A DNA stretch of 64,000 nt, from positions 40,524,038 to 40,588,037 of the forward strand of contig NC_041002.1 of assembly GCF_004193775.1 (NCBI RefSeq). The letters run 5' to 3'. Made by a program: the position numbers and the translations under genes. The first letter of the stretch is position 1. The number at the start of each line of letters is the position of its first letter. Positions 16,537 to 27,917 of this stretch are shown here, in pieces. The notes below the pieces were generated by a model. That model did not search any database and had not been told where the DNA came from. It saw only the letters and a list, made by a program, of their open reading frames with translations. This DNA is from Glycine soja (taxonomy: Eukaryota; Streptophyta; Magnoliopsida; Fabales; Fabaceae).

Positions 16537-16610
16537 TTTTGAAATTGTTGAAATGGAGAAAAAAAATATATATTTTTTCTGAAAATTAAGTAAAAAAATT
16601 CCTCAATGTG
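16050..16610 (+). repeat. Imperfect tandem repeats with expanded AT microsatellites
   Basis: A unit of roughly 110-160 bp (a TTGAAATTGTTGAAATGGAG-like block, a TTTTCTGAAAATGAAG block, a CTCAATGTG-AGAAATTATT block, then (AT)n) recurs about four times. The (AT)n parts, at about 16310-16381 and 16478-16532, vary most in length. Confidence 0.8.
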
Positions 16611-16614
16611 AAGA

Positions 16615-16738
16615 AAATTTAAATTACGAGTTTGTTTCTAAAATTTAAATTACGTGTTCGTTTCTAAAATTTAAATTACGTGCTCGTTTCTAAAATTTAA
16701 ATTATGTGCTCGTTTCTAAAATTTAAATTACGCGTACG
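16615..16738 (+). repeat. 26-bp tandem repeat, about 4.5 copies
   Basis: TTTCTAAAATTTAAATTACG recurs at 16635, 16661, 16687 and 16713, exactly 26 bases apart, with small changes in the variable TGCTCG part. Confidence 0.9.
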
Positions 16739-16811
16739 TACTTGACTTTATTTATTATTTATGATATGTGTGACTATTAATTTTTTTTTCTTTCTATACA
16801 GGAGTTTTAAT

Positions 16812-19078
16812 ATGGCTAGTTCGTCATCTTCTCATCATTATGACATGGCATCTGGACCATTAGAGGATGATTTATTGTGGATGCAAAAAAATCATGTATC
16901 CCAACATATTTGGAATGGTGCTAATGATAGGACGTTAAAAATTCGACGAGCCACACCACTGTACAATCATAGAGAAGCACCGCCCGAAGAAATTATTCCT
17001 CTATTACAAATTTCGGGTTTGTACCCGATAATGAAATTGGCACAGTTGAAAGTGAATAGAGCATTGGTGAATGCTTTTATTGAAAGGTGGAGGCCAGAAA
17101 CGCATACATTTCATTTGAAGTGTGGAGAGGCAACTATTACACTTCAAGATGTTTCTGTGCTACTTGGTATTCCTGTGGATGGAAGACCATTAATTGGAAA
17201 TACAAATATTGACTGGTTTGAGTTGTTTCATGAATTATTGGGTGTCATGCCTGACGATGCTGCAATTGATGGGAACTCAATTAAATTGAGTTGGTTGCCT
17301 TCTCATTTTGCAAATATTCATGATTTTACAGGCAACCAAGAAGGCCTTGAAAGATTTGCTCGTGCTTGGATCTTACGATTCATAGGAGGGATAATGTTTG
17401 TTGACAAAAGCAGCAAACGGGTGCATTTGAAATATTTGCAGTTTCTGAGAGACCTTAGAGAGTGCAACAGTTATGCATGGGGAGCTGCTGTTTTGGATAA
17501 CCTTTATAGAGAGATGTGCATCGCAACAGACTATAATGCAAAATCAATAGGCGGTTTCACTCTCTTGATTCAATTATGGGCATCGGAACGATGCCCAACA
17601 TTAGCCCCCTCAGTTATTCCTCCACAACAACAAAACGCGCCACTTGGTTACAGGTATACTTCCCTTTACTATTTTGAATTCATTATTAATAAACATGTTT
17701 GGTTGATGTTAATCATTATTCTATGTAACATTTTATTTTGTTATTTAATTTTTTGTGAAGATGGTTGGGAGGTGAATTGCATCACATAGGCAATGATAAT
17801 TTAATTGAGATTCGTTGTAAATTAGATGTCATGAAACGCGACGAGGTAACAATTTTGATGTTTGTTTATTAAATGATGTTGTATTTCTTAATTAATTTAT
17901 TAAATTTAACTTTTATATGCAGTTTGTATGGGTCCCTTATGCTGGACATGTGGAAATGAATTTGAGTCAAGTTTGTTTTTTTGGGTCTGTATTATGGACA
18001 TGTATCATATCACTTATTTGTTTTCAAAAAGTGGAATGGCACCAGCCGGATAGAGTCATGAGACAATTTGGAATGCAACAACCTATTCCGGGACCAGTAA
18101 TGCAACCCAACAACATACATGACTTGACATTAAAGGGAAAGGAAGGAAAAAATTGGATGCGACTAATGCAACCCGCGCTTAATGAATGGAATAGTCGCTA
18201 TGAAAGGAGAGTAGAGCAGACGCCGCCACAAACAGGGACCCTCAGTCTGAACTCTGAATATATGAGGTGGTACAGGCGTAAAACAAAAGTTTATGTTGAC
18301 CCAAAACATGCAAGAAGAGGACTATTGGTATACATTGTCCATTATAATTTAGAAAAGAATGTTGCGCTTATTTAAGATTATTTTAATAACTATTCATTTA
18401 TTTTCTATGCAGGGTGAAATCGCCGAAACACTACATTTTATGGTGTCTCCTATTGGGAGAAGGGTTTGTACTTTTGACGATTTACTGCCATGTATCGAGA
18501 AGATCACTCTTTTGTCTAAGGAAGAGGATAGGATACTTGAGGCACATGAAGATGCTCCCCCTTCTCAGCCACAATTTGAACATCAACAGTTTAATATACT
18601 ACGGCAAAGTGTGGAGACTCGAGGCTTAGCGCGACGTCAGGAAACTGTTGATGCAACAACATATAGTTTGCCTCCGATGCCAAAACGACAACATGGAATG
18701 TATTACACACCGCCGACATTCACCCAAGAACCGTCTCAGATGTCGCCGATGTATTCATACCCACATGATTTTCAACCATGGTATAGTTTTGCAGGCATAT
18801 TTGGGTCCTCTCCTTCTTCAACAGAAACTCCTTCATTTACCCAAAGTGGTCAAGTATCGACCCCAAATGCCCCACTTGCTGGTCCGTGGAATGTACCTGG
18901 AGATATACCCGACATGGACGACTTATTAGGGGTCGATTTACGTCATGATTTCTCTGCCGAGGCTGACCAAGTGGATGAAAGGGCGAATCCTAGAAGAAGA
19001 AATCCTGATAGGGCAGCTAGAAATTGGGACCGGCCATGTGGGACTTCGTCGCGGCATCACAGACATAGTGATGATTGA
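16812..19078 (+). CDS. Plant mobile domain (PMD, MAIN/MAIL-like) protein, four exons, intact
   Basis: Exons 16812-17653, 17761-17845, 17923-18327 and 18413-19078 join with correct phase and GT/AG borders into 1998 bases (665 aa) without an internal stop. The start is the ATG in AATATGGCT. Residues about 55-390 match the PMD fold: HREAPPEEIIPLLQISGLYP near the start, then the CGEATITLQDVSVLLGIPVDG block, a WLP motif, and FVWVPYAG after the exon 2/3 border. The C-terminal third is low-complexity and proline/serine-rich, with an acidic DMDDLL patch and an arginine-rich RRRNPDRAARNWDR tail. Host PMD proteins MAIN and MAIL1 of Arabidopsis are nuclear and act in silencing and genome integrity with the phosphatase-like PP7L. 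Here the gene is the only cargo of a Mutator-type element; whether it serves the element or is a passenger is not shown. Confidence 0.88.
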
Positions 19079-19445
19079 TTAATAATGAGTTTACATTTTT
19101 TTCGCATGGTTTAACATTTTCATGTACTTTGTATTATTTTTTTTCATGTGTTTCATATTGTCATGTACTTTGTATGATTTTTTTTCATGTTAATTTTATA
19201 TTATTGTCACTTCAACGTTTCAATCTTATTGTGCAATGCTTTTAAAATAAATAAAAATAAATAACCATAATGTTAATGACACATAAACCAAAAGTGATCT
19301 CTAACGTAATTTAATGGCCAAATAAAAAAAGATTTGACCAAATCAAAAAGCATTTTAAAACATTTTAGGATTTCAAAATGTATTTTAGGTGAAAATGTAT
19401 TTTATTGAAAATGTACTTATATATACTTCAAAAAGAGAGAATAAT
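19079..19445. other. 3' flank of the PMD gene
   Basis: AT-rich with repeated TTTTTTTCATGT stretches (19100-19200) that may include the polyadenylation region. No coding sequence. Confidence 0.5.
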
Positions 19446-19690
19446 AAAATATAAAAAAATAACAAATAATACTAATAATTAAAATGAAAAAAATTTAAAT
19501 TTTTTATAAACAAATTAAAAAATATACAATTTAGAGTATATAAAAAATAATCTTATTGAAATTTTGGGGTGGGGGGTGTGGGAATATAAAAAAATAACAA
19601 ATAATACTAATAACAAAGATGAAACAAAATTTAAATTTTTGATAAACAATATAAAAAATATAAAATTTTGGGGTGGGGGGTGGGGGGTGT
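19446..19690 (+). repeat. Direct duplication of about 115-130 bp ending in a TGGGGTGGGGGG block
   Basis: Sequence starting AATATAAAAAAATAACAAAT at about 19448 is repeated from about 19584. Both copies run through AATACTAATAA and end in a TTTTGGGGTGGGGGG tract (about 19562 and 19668). Confidence 0.8.
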
Positions 19691-19809
19691 GGGAAGAGAC
19701 TGGGGGTGTGAGAAGAAGAGGCTGGGGGGGGTGTGGGAAGGGGCTGGGGGTGTGGGAAGAAGAGACTGGGGGGGTGTGGGAAGGAGGGGGGGGGGGGGGG
19801 GGGGGGGGG
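19667..19809 (+). repeat. G-rich tandem array, G-quadruplex candidate
   Basis: Short units of the type CTGGGGGTGTGGGAAGAAGAG repeat four times and end in 24 consecutive G. Many runs of three or more G with short loops satisfy simple quadruplex patterns. A matching C-rich tract lies at the other end of the element (15561-15715). Confidence 0.8.
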
Positions 19810-20051
19810 CTGCCCTGTGCTAGCCGTAGCGCCTGCAGCAGGGGCGCCACCAGTAGTGCCTGACCCCTGGGCGCTATCAAAGGCGCCCGCGTCAAGGGCG
19901 CTACCTGCTGTGCCACGCGTCACGTGGACAGTGGAGGCGCCTGTCTGGGGGGCGCTTTGCAATAAAAAAACAGACCCCTTTGGAAATAATTGTAAAAGAG
20001 ACCCTTTTTGGTAAATAATTTGTAAAACTGTCCCCTTTTGATGTTTTTGCC
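19798..20051 (-). repeat. Right terminal inverted repeat of the PMD Mutator-type element
   Basis: Inverse copy of 15299-15560, including the AGACAGGCGCC and CACGTGACGCGTGG blocks. It is preceded by a G-rich tract that ends in a run of 24 G (19786-19809). Confidence 0.9.
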
Positions 20052-20060
20052 CTTATTGAC

Positions 20061-20226
20061 ACAAAAAGTGAAATATAAATAAGTTACTCTTCAAATCTCA
20101 CATGTTAGAAAGTATTTTTTACTATAAAAGTAGCATAACATTTGTTGATTTTTCTATTTGAGAGAAATATTTTCAAGATATGTGTCTATATATAATAATA
20201 AATAAATAAATAAATAAGAGACAAAA

Positions 20227-20288
<62 letters not shown>

Positions 20289-21271
20289 CAAATGTAATAT
20301 CAACTATTTAATGTTTAAATAGTAATATTGCATATTATTTTACTAAACAAGTCGAATTAATTTTTATAGCAAGTTTAATTTCTCTTACTTTTCGCCCACA
20401 GACAACCAAAACTAATACCAGATTACCAGCTACTGCCCATTCATTTTTTCCTCCGCAAATAGAGTATTGTATCCTTACCCGATATATAGAAATCCATTCT
20501 GTCAAAAAGAAATTCATCTTTATGTACGGCTACGAGTTACAAACAAACAACCAATGTTTCTTTATTTTATTAATTTGGTTGGTCTAAGATGTGAAACATC
20601 TGTTAATGTCAGTGCTCACAAATGTTGCAGACCCTCGTATCAATATTTATTTAAAAGCCATTTGACCAGCATCTTGCAATAAAATATGATCCTTTTTCAA
20701 CTTAGTAGTCCAACCATGTTATGTCCGGGGGGTGGAATTACAATTTTAAGGAATAGAAGTATAATTATTAGAATTAAATAAATAAGGATCATAAAGTTCA
20801 CAATTTTAAATGAATAGTTTATTATGTTACTTATTATTTGAAACATAAAATTGCTAAAAAAAATAATATTAAAATTAATTCAAATAAAATTATATTATAT
20901 AAGAAAAAAATGTATAATATATCACAATAATCATAAAATTAATCATTATGAAAACACAAATTTAGTTATAAAAAATAACTAAGACATGTACAGTTACTCT
21001 TACTGTATTTTTTTTATTTATTTACACAATTATATTTCTTTAAATTTTAATATTATTTAAAATTAATCACCGTATGTGAAAGCTAATTAAAAAACTCAAT
21101 TTTATTTAAAAATAAATATAAGTAAATCTCATGGTAGTTATTGTCTCTGTTAAATAAAACATGAAATTAAATTGTTCTATTTTCTTTTTTCTATAAGCAA
21201 GAGTAAGTGTTTGAAATATGGAGAAACTCCAGCAAATTTGTAATGGCATGGCTCAATTAAGTGTTTGAAAT
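20061..21271. other. Intergenic, 3' of pyruvate decarboxylase
   Basis: AT-rich, with an AT microsatellite at about 20231-20282. No gene. The decarboxylase 3' UTR and polyadenylation site should lie just left of 21271; AATAAA-like sequence is too frequent to choose one. Confidence 0.6.
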
Positions 21272-24200
21272 TCACTGAGGATTGGGAGGACGACCGTTAG
21301 CAGCACAAACCCTTGAGCCCCATTCAAGCAATTCTTTGCTTGTGTCATCCTTGTGAACAATCACTTCAATGAAGCACAAGCAATCTTTCTTGTCACCTGT
21401 TGCTGTCTGAATTGCCTCAACAAGCTCCTCTTCACATGTAACCTGAAATAAAGCATGCATAAAATAATTATATTAATTAACAGCTATGAATTTTTCAGAA
21501 TAATGTGTAAGTACTATGTTAAGAATCTCACCTTAGTGGTCCAGCATTTTCCTTCACCATTGTGGATTGCATCAACCAAGCCAGTGTAGTTCCAGTTCTT
21601 AATCACATTGTATGGCCCATCATGAATTTCAACTTCAATGGTGTATCCACCATTGTTTATCAGGAAGATGATGGTCTTCTGCTCATTTCGCAGCATTGTG
21701 GACACATCCTGAGCTGTCACCTACACAGAATTTAAAAAGCAAGATAAAAACACCATAACAGTTCAAAAACTGTTGGGTAAAGGAAAAAAAAATGCATCAA
21801 CTAGAATTTAACATTAAATTTCCTTTTTTATTTATATTTCCTATAGATATTCTTCTTAGGCAATCCTATTCAAAGTATAATGAAGATACTAAATGTAGAC
21901 CCTTCTTCCAATAGGAATTCAAATCATAGTCACATTGTGGGGACTAGTCTCTTCTATTAGACTCGGGTTGGTTAAAATTTGGAAAATTATTTGAGTATAT
22001 CTAAATAAAAAAAATTTTCTTTATGATTGAAATCATGCTTAAGTAGTTATATATGCAAGACAAACCTGAAAGCTTCCATCACCAATGCAAGAAATCACTC
22101 GCTTCTCAGGAACCGCCTGAGCATAACCAAGTGTAGCACCAACAGACCAACCAATTGAACCATATTGCATTTGGAACTCATACCTGTCAACATATCTTTT
22201 CTTCAAAACTGAAAAAAAAAATACTACATAAAGTAAAGTGACACACCAAAAAACACACTCTCTATTGTACTTACCCACACCCCTTTGGCAACTTCAGCTT
22301 CTGGCAGTTAAACCAAGAGTCCCCTGTCTCAGCAATCACCGCGGTTTCGCCAGACAGCATATCTTGTATATGCTTAAACAGAACATTAACCCTCAAAGGC
22401 TCTCTGGGTTCAGCTTTCACAGGCTTTCCCTCAGGGACAAAAATCCTTGAGTAATTTTCATAAGCAGTGTTGTTGTGCTTGAGACGCTTTGCGAGTTCCC
22501 TGAGGAAGTCCTTCATGAGGACACACCCGAATGCGGGTCCATTGGAGATCACAACGCGCTCCGGCTGCACGATGATGGCCTTCTCCTTCTTGAGGAGGAG
22601 TGAGTACCCAACAGAGCTGTAGTCATTGAAAATGGGGCCAGCAAACAAGTATGCATCAGCAGATTCGACGATTTCAGCACAGAATGCGGTGCTCACAGCA
22701 CCCCAGAATGTGCCAATGAAGTGGGGTTTGTGCTCCGGGACTAGTCCCTTGGCTGATGGCATCACAGCAAATGGATAGCCACATGCATCAGCAAGCTCAA
22801 CAAATGCATCACATGCATTAGCCACCCTTAGTTTAGGACCTCCAACCATTACAGGCTTCACTGCCTTGTTTAGGAACTCTGCTGCTGCTTCCACTGCAGC
22901 CTCCAACCCCATCTTGTTACTCAATCTGCATAAAACACCAATAAATAGAATCAATGTGACAAAAATAAAACCAATCATTAAAGTTTCACATGATTGGATT
23001 GTTCACAAAGTCATCCCAGAGAGAGACCACTTTGTGTTTATGGTTTCAATCAATCTTTGTATGACACATATACTAAATTTTCAATTCATGACAAATAATT
23101 GATAATATTTGATTATGTGTCACGTAGAGATCACATAAAAATTAAATAGAAAAACTATATACAAAATCTTACCTTGGAGACAGAGAAAATGGAACCGGCT
23201 CGCGACTGAATGTGGGGTGAGGAATGCCAGGCAAGTTACAACTTATGCTTATGTACACAGGCTTGCTTTCTTTCAGGCAGGTTGAGATTGCAGTATCAAT
23301 CAATTCATGAGCATCTTCTATGTTATTCACCACAGCCTATCAAACCATATGCACAAAAATTAAAAAGAAAATTGCATTGTCTTTATTTCAGTGTTCATGG
23401 AAACAAACAGACACTAGTAAACCAAAACATACTACTATAAACTGGCAAACCATTCATATTGAGGGCACGCATTCCACGTACAATAGTAAACCAAAACATA
23501 CAATTATTTTTATAGAGAATACTATTCTAATAGAATAGGATTAGAAAACAGATTTAGAAACACCCTTAAACACTAAAATAATCCTTCTAACACTCATTGA
23601 TGTGACATAAAATTAAGATTACTGGTTAAAAAGCTGATTGGTTAAAAAAAGGAAAATTAATAAAAACAATTAAAAAAAGATAAACATAGATTTGAGATAT
23701 TGACCTGATAGCATGTAACTGTTTGGAAGCACCTGAGCTCCTGGCTGAAATCGGACAATCCAATGGTGTGATGCAAGATTCTGTTGGTACCAAAATCGTT
23801 CGTATTGGGCCCACCCACAATACAGATCAGCGGAAGATTCTCGCTGTACGCGCCCGCAATCGCGTTGATTACACTCAGTCCTCCAACAGTAAACGTGACG
23901 ACACACGCGCCCACGCCCCTGCACCGCGCGTAGCCGTCAGCAGCGTACCCGGCATTGAGTTCGTTACAACATCCTATGTTTTTCAACTGCGGCTCCGCGA
24001 TGAGGTGGTCGAGGAGGGTGAGGTTAAAGTCACCCGGCACGGAGAAGACGTCTGTCACCCCCACCTGCATTGCATGACCAGTTATAAGATTAGATTAGTG
24101 ATTGATGACTGAGTTATAATTAAGATTCATTTAGTAAATTTAAATTTTTTTTATTAACAAAAACTAATAAACTAACAATTAATTAATATTGATGAATAAG

Positions 24201-24377
24201 ATTAACCTGCACGAGTCTCCGTGCTAGGTGGCGTCCTAGCGTGGCATCCGAGGACGTCATCGTGGTTGCGGGGACGGAGGGTTTGATTGCTGAAACGGCT
24301 CCGTTCGGGGGACAACCGACGTCGTTGTTAGCAGGCTTGCACGCGTCGAGGGATAGAGATCCAATGTTAGTGTCCAT
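21272..24377 (-). CDS. PDC: Pyruvate decarboxylase, seven exons, intact
   Basis: Cytosolic thiamine-diphosphate enzyme that converts pyruvate to acetaldehyde and CO2, the first step of ethanol fermentation, typically induced by flooding or hypoxia in plants. Exons on the minus strand: 24377-24207, 24064-23705, 23336-23173, 22925-22275, 22183-22066, 21720-21532 and 21442-21272. All borders are GT/AG and phases agree, giving 607 residues, the usual plant length. Residues seen: N-terminal PYR domain with the cofactor-activating glutamate in [15 protein letters not shown] (Glu 92); the [15 protein letters not shown] segment with the paired histidines; the central domain in exon 4; and the ThDP/metal motif GDG at 483-485 with NN at 510-511. 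The C terminus is GRPPNPQ. No defect was seen. The gene sits between the PMD Mutator-type element (1.2 kb past its stop) and the pararetrovirus (1 kb upstream). Confidence 0.97.
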
Positions 24378-24490
24378 GAGGAAACAGTAGAAACGAGATG
24401 ATAGAGAAAAATGTGAATGAGTTAGATGATGATGAGGTTTTGTTTTCAGAGAGTTTGGTGTTAGTGTGAGAGAGAAAAGAGGGAGAGTGA

Positions 24491-24500
24491 GAATTTATAG
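24491..24500 (-). promoter_or_regulatory. TATA box candidate of pyruvate decarboxylase
   Basis: CTATAAATTC on the minus strand, about 115 bases upstream of the start codon, consistent with a leader of about 80 bases. No anaerobic-response element was scored. Confidence 0.55.
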
Positions 24501-24539
24501 GGTTTATTTGTGTGGAGTGGAATAGTGGCACGAACTAGA

Positions 24540-25310
24540 CAAGGGGGAGAGAAGATGGTGTATGGCATTACAAGGGGCGGTTTTCGGGTTTTGCATGTTG
24601 GAGCCATTTGGAATGGGCAATGGTCTTTGGGGTTGTTGTGTTGTGATGTTCTCCTATTTTTCCTTTACAGCATGTGAAAGGTGACAAAATCAAATTCAAT
24701 TCAAACACATAATTATGGGGGCTTTTCGGGTGTTAAGGATTCGGTGGGATTTTCATTTTTAGTTTAGTTTCTCTGAGTGTGTTCACTGTTTAGGGTAAAG
24801 TTTTTAATTAATAAAAAAAAATTCTTGTATATGTTATTTTTAAGGTATTATAAAAGTGAATAATTTTTATACATGCATGATCGTTTATGGTGAGATGATA
24901 TAATATTAGGGTCTTTTAATTATTATTTTTTTTTTTTGTTTTAAGGGAGGGTCAAGCACTAAGTCTTGAGAAAAGCAGGAAAGGATCTAATGGGAGGGTT
25001 AAACTTGTGTACTCTTATCGTAATTGAGTTGTTTTCGAAATTTTATTCCGATCGATATAGATGATGAAAAGTAAAATTAAATTAAATTAAATCGGATAAA
25101 ATAAAATATTATTATCATATAATATATATTCAGATACTTTTGGTAGAATGAAAAATTAAAGTTATGGTTTCATTATTTAAAAACAAACAAAATATTAAGG
25201 GAATATAAGTAAATAATGAGTTTATTTTATTTCTCAATTTAGAAGAGAGAAAAAAAAACCAAAACTGTTAGAAAATGGTAGTATCATTTAAAGTGAGTTT
25301 ATTTTTAAGT

Positions 25311-25312
<2 letters not shown>
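24540..25312. other. Upstream region of pyruvate decarboxylase
   Basis: AT-rich intergenic DNA holding the distal promoter of the decarboxylase. No gene or element ends were found. Confidence 0.5.

Positions 25313-25313
<1 letters not shown>

Positions 25314-25390
<77 letters not shown>
25314..25390. repeat. AT dinucleotide microsatellite, about 38 units
   Basis: Uninterrupted alternating AT of about 77 bp that directly abuts the left boundary of the pararetroviral insertion. Confidence 0.95.
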
Positions 25391-25392
<2 letters not shown>

Positions 25393-25607
25393 ATAGATCA
25401 GTGGAAAAGGGATCAAACGGACAAATAGGAAGTAAGAATGCAGTATGACAAAACAGAAATCGAAATATAAACTTTTAAAAACAAGTATCAAGGGCACACC
25501 GGAGACCGGCTTACAAATCCCAGGTTTTCACAAACAAAGAAACCGAAGCGGCGGCAGAGCCACACAGGATCGGTAAAGAGAGAAGACATGTGAAAAGAAA
25601 CTTTAAG

Positions 25608-25613
25608 TTTATT
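25608..25613 (-). terminator. Pararetroviral polyadenylation signal candidate
   Basis: AATAAA on the minus strand about 110 bases past the TATA box. In caulimovirids the signal lies a short distance downstream of the promoter and creates the terminal redundancy of the pregenomic RNA. Confidence 0.45.
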
Positions 25614-25720
25614 CAAATTGAAAGAAGAGCTTACAAAGATTTTTTCCTATGCAGAACGCCTCTCTCTAAAACCTGAAAATAAGGCTATCTAAAGGGTGAC
25701 TCACAAAGGAAACGAGGACT

Positions 25721-25730
25721 CCTTTAAATA
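25721..25730 (-). promoter_or_regulatory. Pararetroviral promoter TATA box candidate
   Basis: TATTTAAAGG on the minus strand lies downstream of the last viral frame, where caulimovirids keep the pregenomic promoter. Confidence 0.5.
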
Positions 25731-25851
25731 GACCAATTGATTATTGTTTCTACAGTGCCGGTAATGTCTACCGGAACTATTACAAAGTTGGCAAAAAATT
25801 GATCTTTTACCGGATTAATTAGTTACAATAACTCTTGATTATTACAACTAA

Positions 25852-27101
25852 TTAATCATCTTCTAGTGAGATGCCAAAACAATCATCCTCATTCTGATAG
25901 AAAGGATCATCATGTTGGTCATCAATGTCCTCTGACGATTCGGCCTCCTTCTTTGAAGGTTCTTTGAAGGTTCTTCTTATTCTTCTTGTTGAAGCAGCTA
26001 GAGAACTTCCTTGAGGTTCTGGGCAAGACTTTCTTTGGATTTTGAGCTTGCCAAGAATGCCGCGAGTTGAGATTTCTGATTCAGAAATAATGATGTCTCT
26101 GGATCAACAGGTTTGAGGAATTCAGGGTGGCTCTGGAACTAGATCTTGACTTGGTCTGGAGCAGCCTTTGAGGTATCAAATTGTGACCACCATTTTACAA
26201 AAGCATGTCTTTGTAACGACAGATATTGCTTGTTGTTTTCGGTTTTCCCATACCTGTATTGAAATGAAAAGATCCATGACAAAGCAAAGCTGAAAAAGTA
26301 CTTTAAATCGGCTGGAATTCTTGATTCCTTGTTGTTGAATAATTTGTTGAACTGATGAAATCCCTATTGGACTTCTTCTGGGAATATTTGTGGTATTGGT
26401 CCAAAATAATTCCACCATTGGAGAAACCAGTTTGGAAAATTGTAAACAATATTGTTTTTGAAGTAAATCAACCACGAATACTTGAATTTATTATTTTGGT
26501 GCCAAAACACATTGGTCCAGGCGTCAATGTAATCCCAATAAGTGTATCTTGTTGGGTCAAAAAGTGCAGAAAACTTCTTGGGTTGGTTTAGATTGGTTCC
26601 GTAATGCCGTGGCTGCATTACTTTCAGGATTTGGATTGTGGAGTGGGTGTTTAGGCTCGGGTCTTTTGAGTCCTTGAAATGTTTGATGGATACTAAATTT
26701 GTATCCACTAGAATGAATTCATAGAATTTTCTAGTTTTATTGAGGGTTGTTGGCCTATAATGAAACCCTTGGGGGAAGACTTTGGCAGTTGCTTTGAAAG
26801 GATTCTTATCCCAATATTCTGGCTCCATTTGTAGGACATTAAAGAATTTGTTTTTTGAAATATAGTTGTTGGTGGGTTGTGGTGTTGGGTCTTGTTGAGC
26901 CAACGTTCGTTTTTCTTTCTGGTTACAAACTGTCTTAGTTTGTTTGGTCTTTTGGATTTGTTTTTGGAGGTCTATTTCAGAATCATCGTCTGATTCTGAG
27001 GCCATTTTTGCACAGGTTTTCTTGGCTAATTTTGGGATTTTGGTAAGGCCTATGTCTTCTAAGGCCTGAAGAGTTTGAATTGACCAGGCATAGTCAGCCA
27101 C
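25852..27101 (-). pseudogene. Last pararetroviral frame, unknown function, broken
   Basis: Reads from ATG at 27101 to a stop near 25854 with at least one in-frame stop (26364-26366) and a likely frame change near the acidic C terminus. The first part is lysine/serine-rich and acidic. The middle is rich in tryptophan and aromatic residues (for example YTYWDYIDAW and FPNWFLQWWNYFGP), followed by an HAFVKWW segment and an acidic tail near 25855-25935. No known domain was recognised. Its place after RNase H and before the promoter matches an additional downstream gene of some endogenous caulimovirids. Confidence 0.6.
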
Positions 27102-27336
27102 AGTCTATTTTGCTGTTACTGGTTTGGGGGATTCCTGAGTGGATGACTCAGGTTTGACAATAGCTATTTGGGTTAATGACCCTTCAAATTTTGGTTTCTA
27201 GGTTGATGACCCAGTCTGGGTAGGTGAACCAGAGGATGATGAGGTTGTTTTCTTGATTACTGACTCTGGTAGAGCCAAGAGAACTTCTTTTCCTTTACTA
27301 CTTGTTCTACCTCCTCTCCCGGAGGAGCTGGACACC

Positions 27337-27720
27337 TTAGGAGGCATTAGTATTTTTCTGTAAAAATTCATGTGTGAGGTAGTCAGGTAGAGAATTTGAG
27401 GTGCCCTTTATATATTCTATGTCAAAATCAAAGACACTTAAAATTGTTTGCCATCTTGCAAAAATTTGTTTTGAGACAAGGTTTTTAACATCTTTTTGTA
27501 AAATATATTTGGCTGATTTACAATCAACTCTGATTAAAAAGTTTTGGTTTAATAAATCCGATTGAAATTTGGAAATGCACAAAACAATTGCTAAAGCTTC
27601 TTTTTTAGCAGTTGAATATTTTAATTGTGCAGGATTCTAATGTTTTAATGTATATGCAATGACATGATCTTGACCATGTACTCTTTGTTTGAGGATGCCA
27701 CCATAACCTATGTCTGATGC
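27337..27720 (-). pseudogene. Pararetroviral RNase H region, broken
   Basis: Weak start with TDASDIGYGG near 27715, an in-frame stop near 27640, then an open block to 27337 with the VDCKSAKYIL segment and SLPDYLTHEFL end that close the caulimovirid polymerase. Confidence 0.75.
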
Positions 27721-27917
27721 ATCGGTTTTGACAATTTTAAATGCTTGTGGAATAGGAAGATACAAACATTTTATGGATTGGACCTTAAGTTTGATTTCTT
27801 TAACTATTTTTGTATGGAGGTCAGACCAAGGAGACGGATTTTTCTTCAGCCTGTCATGTGACGGCTTGACAATATTGTTTAAATAGGGGACAAATTCTCC
27901 TACACAATTTAAACAAC

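Larger units (their letters stand above)
15299..20051 (+). mobile_element. Mutator-type DNA element carrying an intact plant mobile domain gene
   Basis: A 4753-bp element with terminal inverted repeats of about 250 bp that begin GGCAAAAAC and end GTTTTTGCC. The nine bases CTTATTGAC occur directly outside both ends (15290-15298 and 20052-20060). Long inverted repeats plus a 9-bp duplication are diagnostic of Mutator-like elements. No MURA-type transposase frame is visible; the only gene is the PMD gene at 16812-19078. The element therefore looks non-autonomous or dependent on a helper. The interior also holds AT microsatellites, a 26-bp tandem repeat and long C/G runs. Confidence 0.92.

Noticed and set aside
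16053..16589. Frames rich in IYIYIY
   Set aside because: Translation of AT microsatellites.
19515..20014. Proline- or glycine-rich frames at the right inverted repeat
   Set aside because: Translations of G-rich tandem repeats and the inverted repeat.
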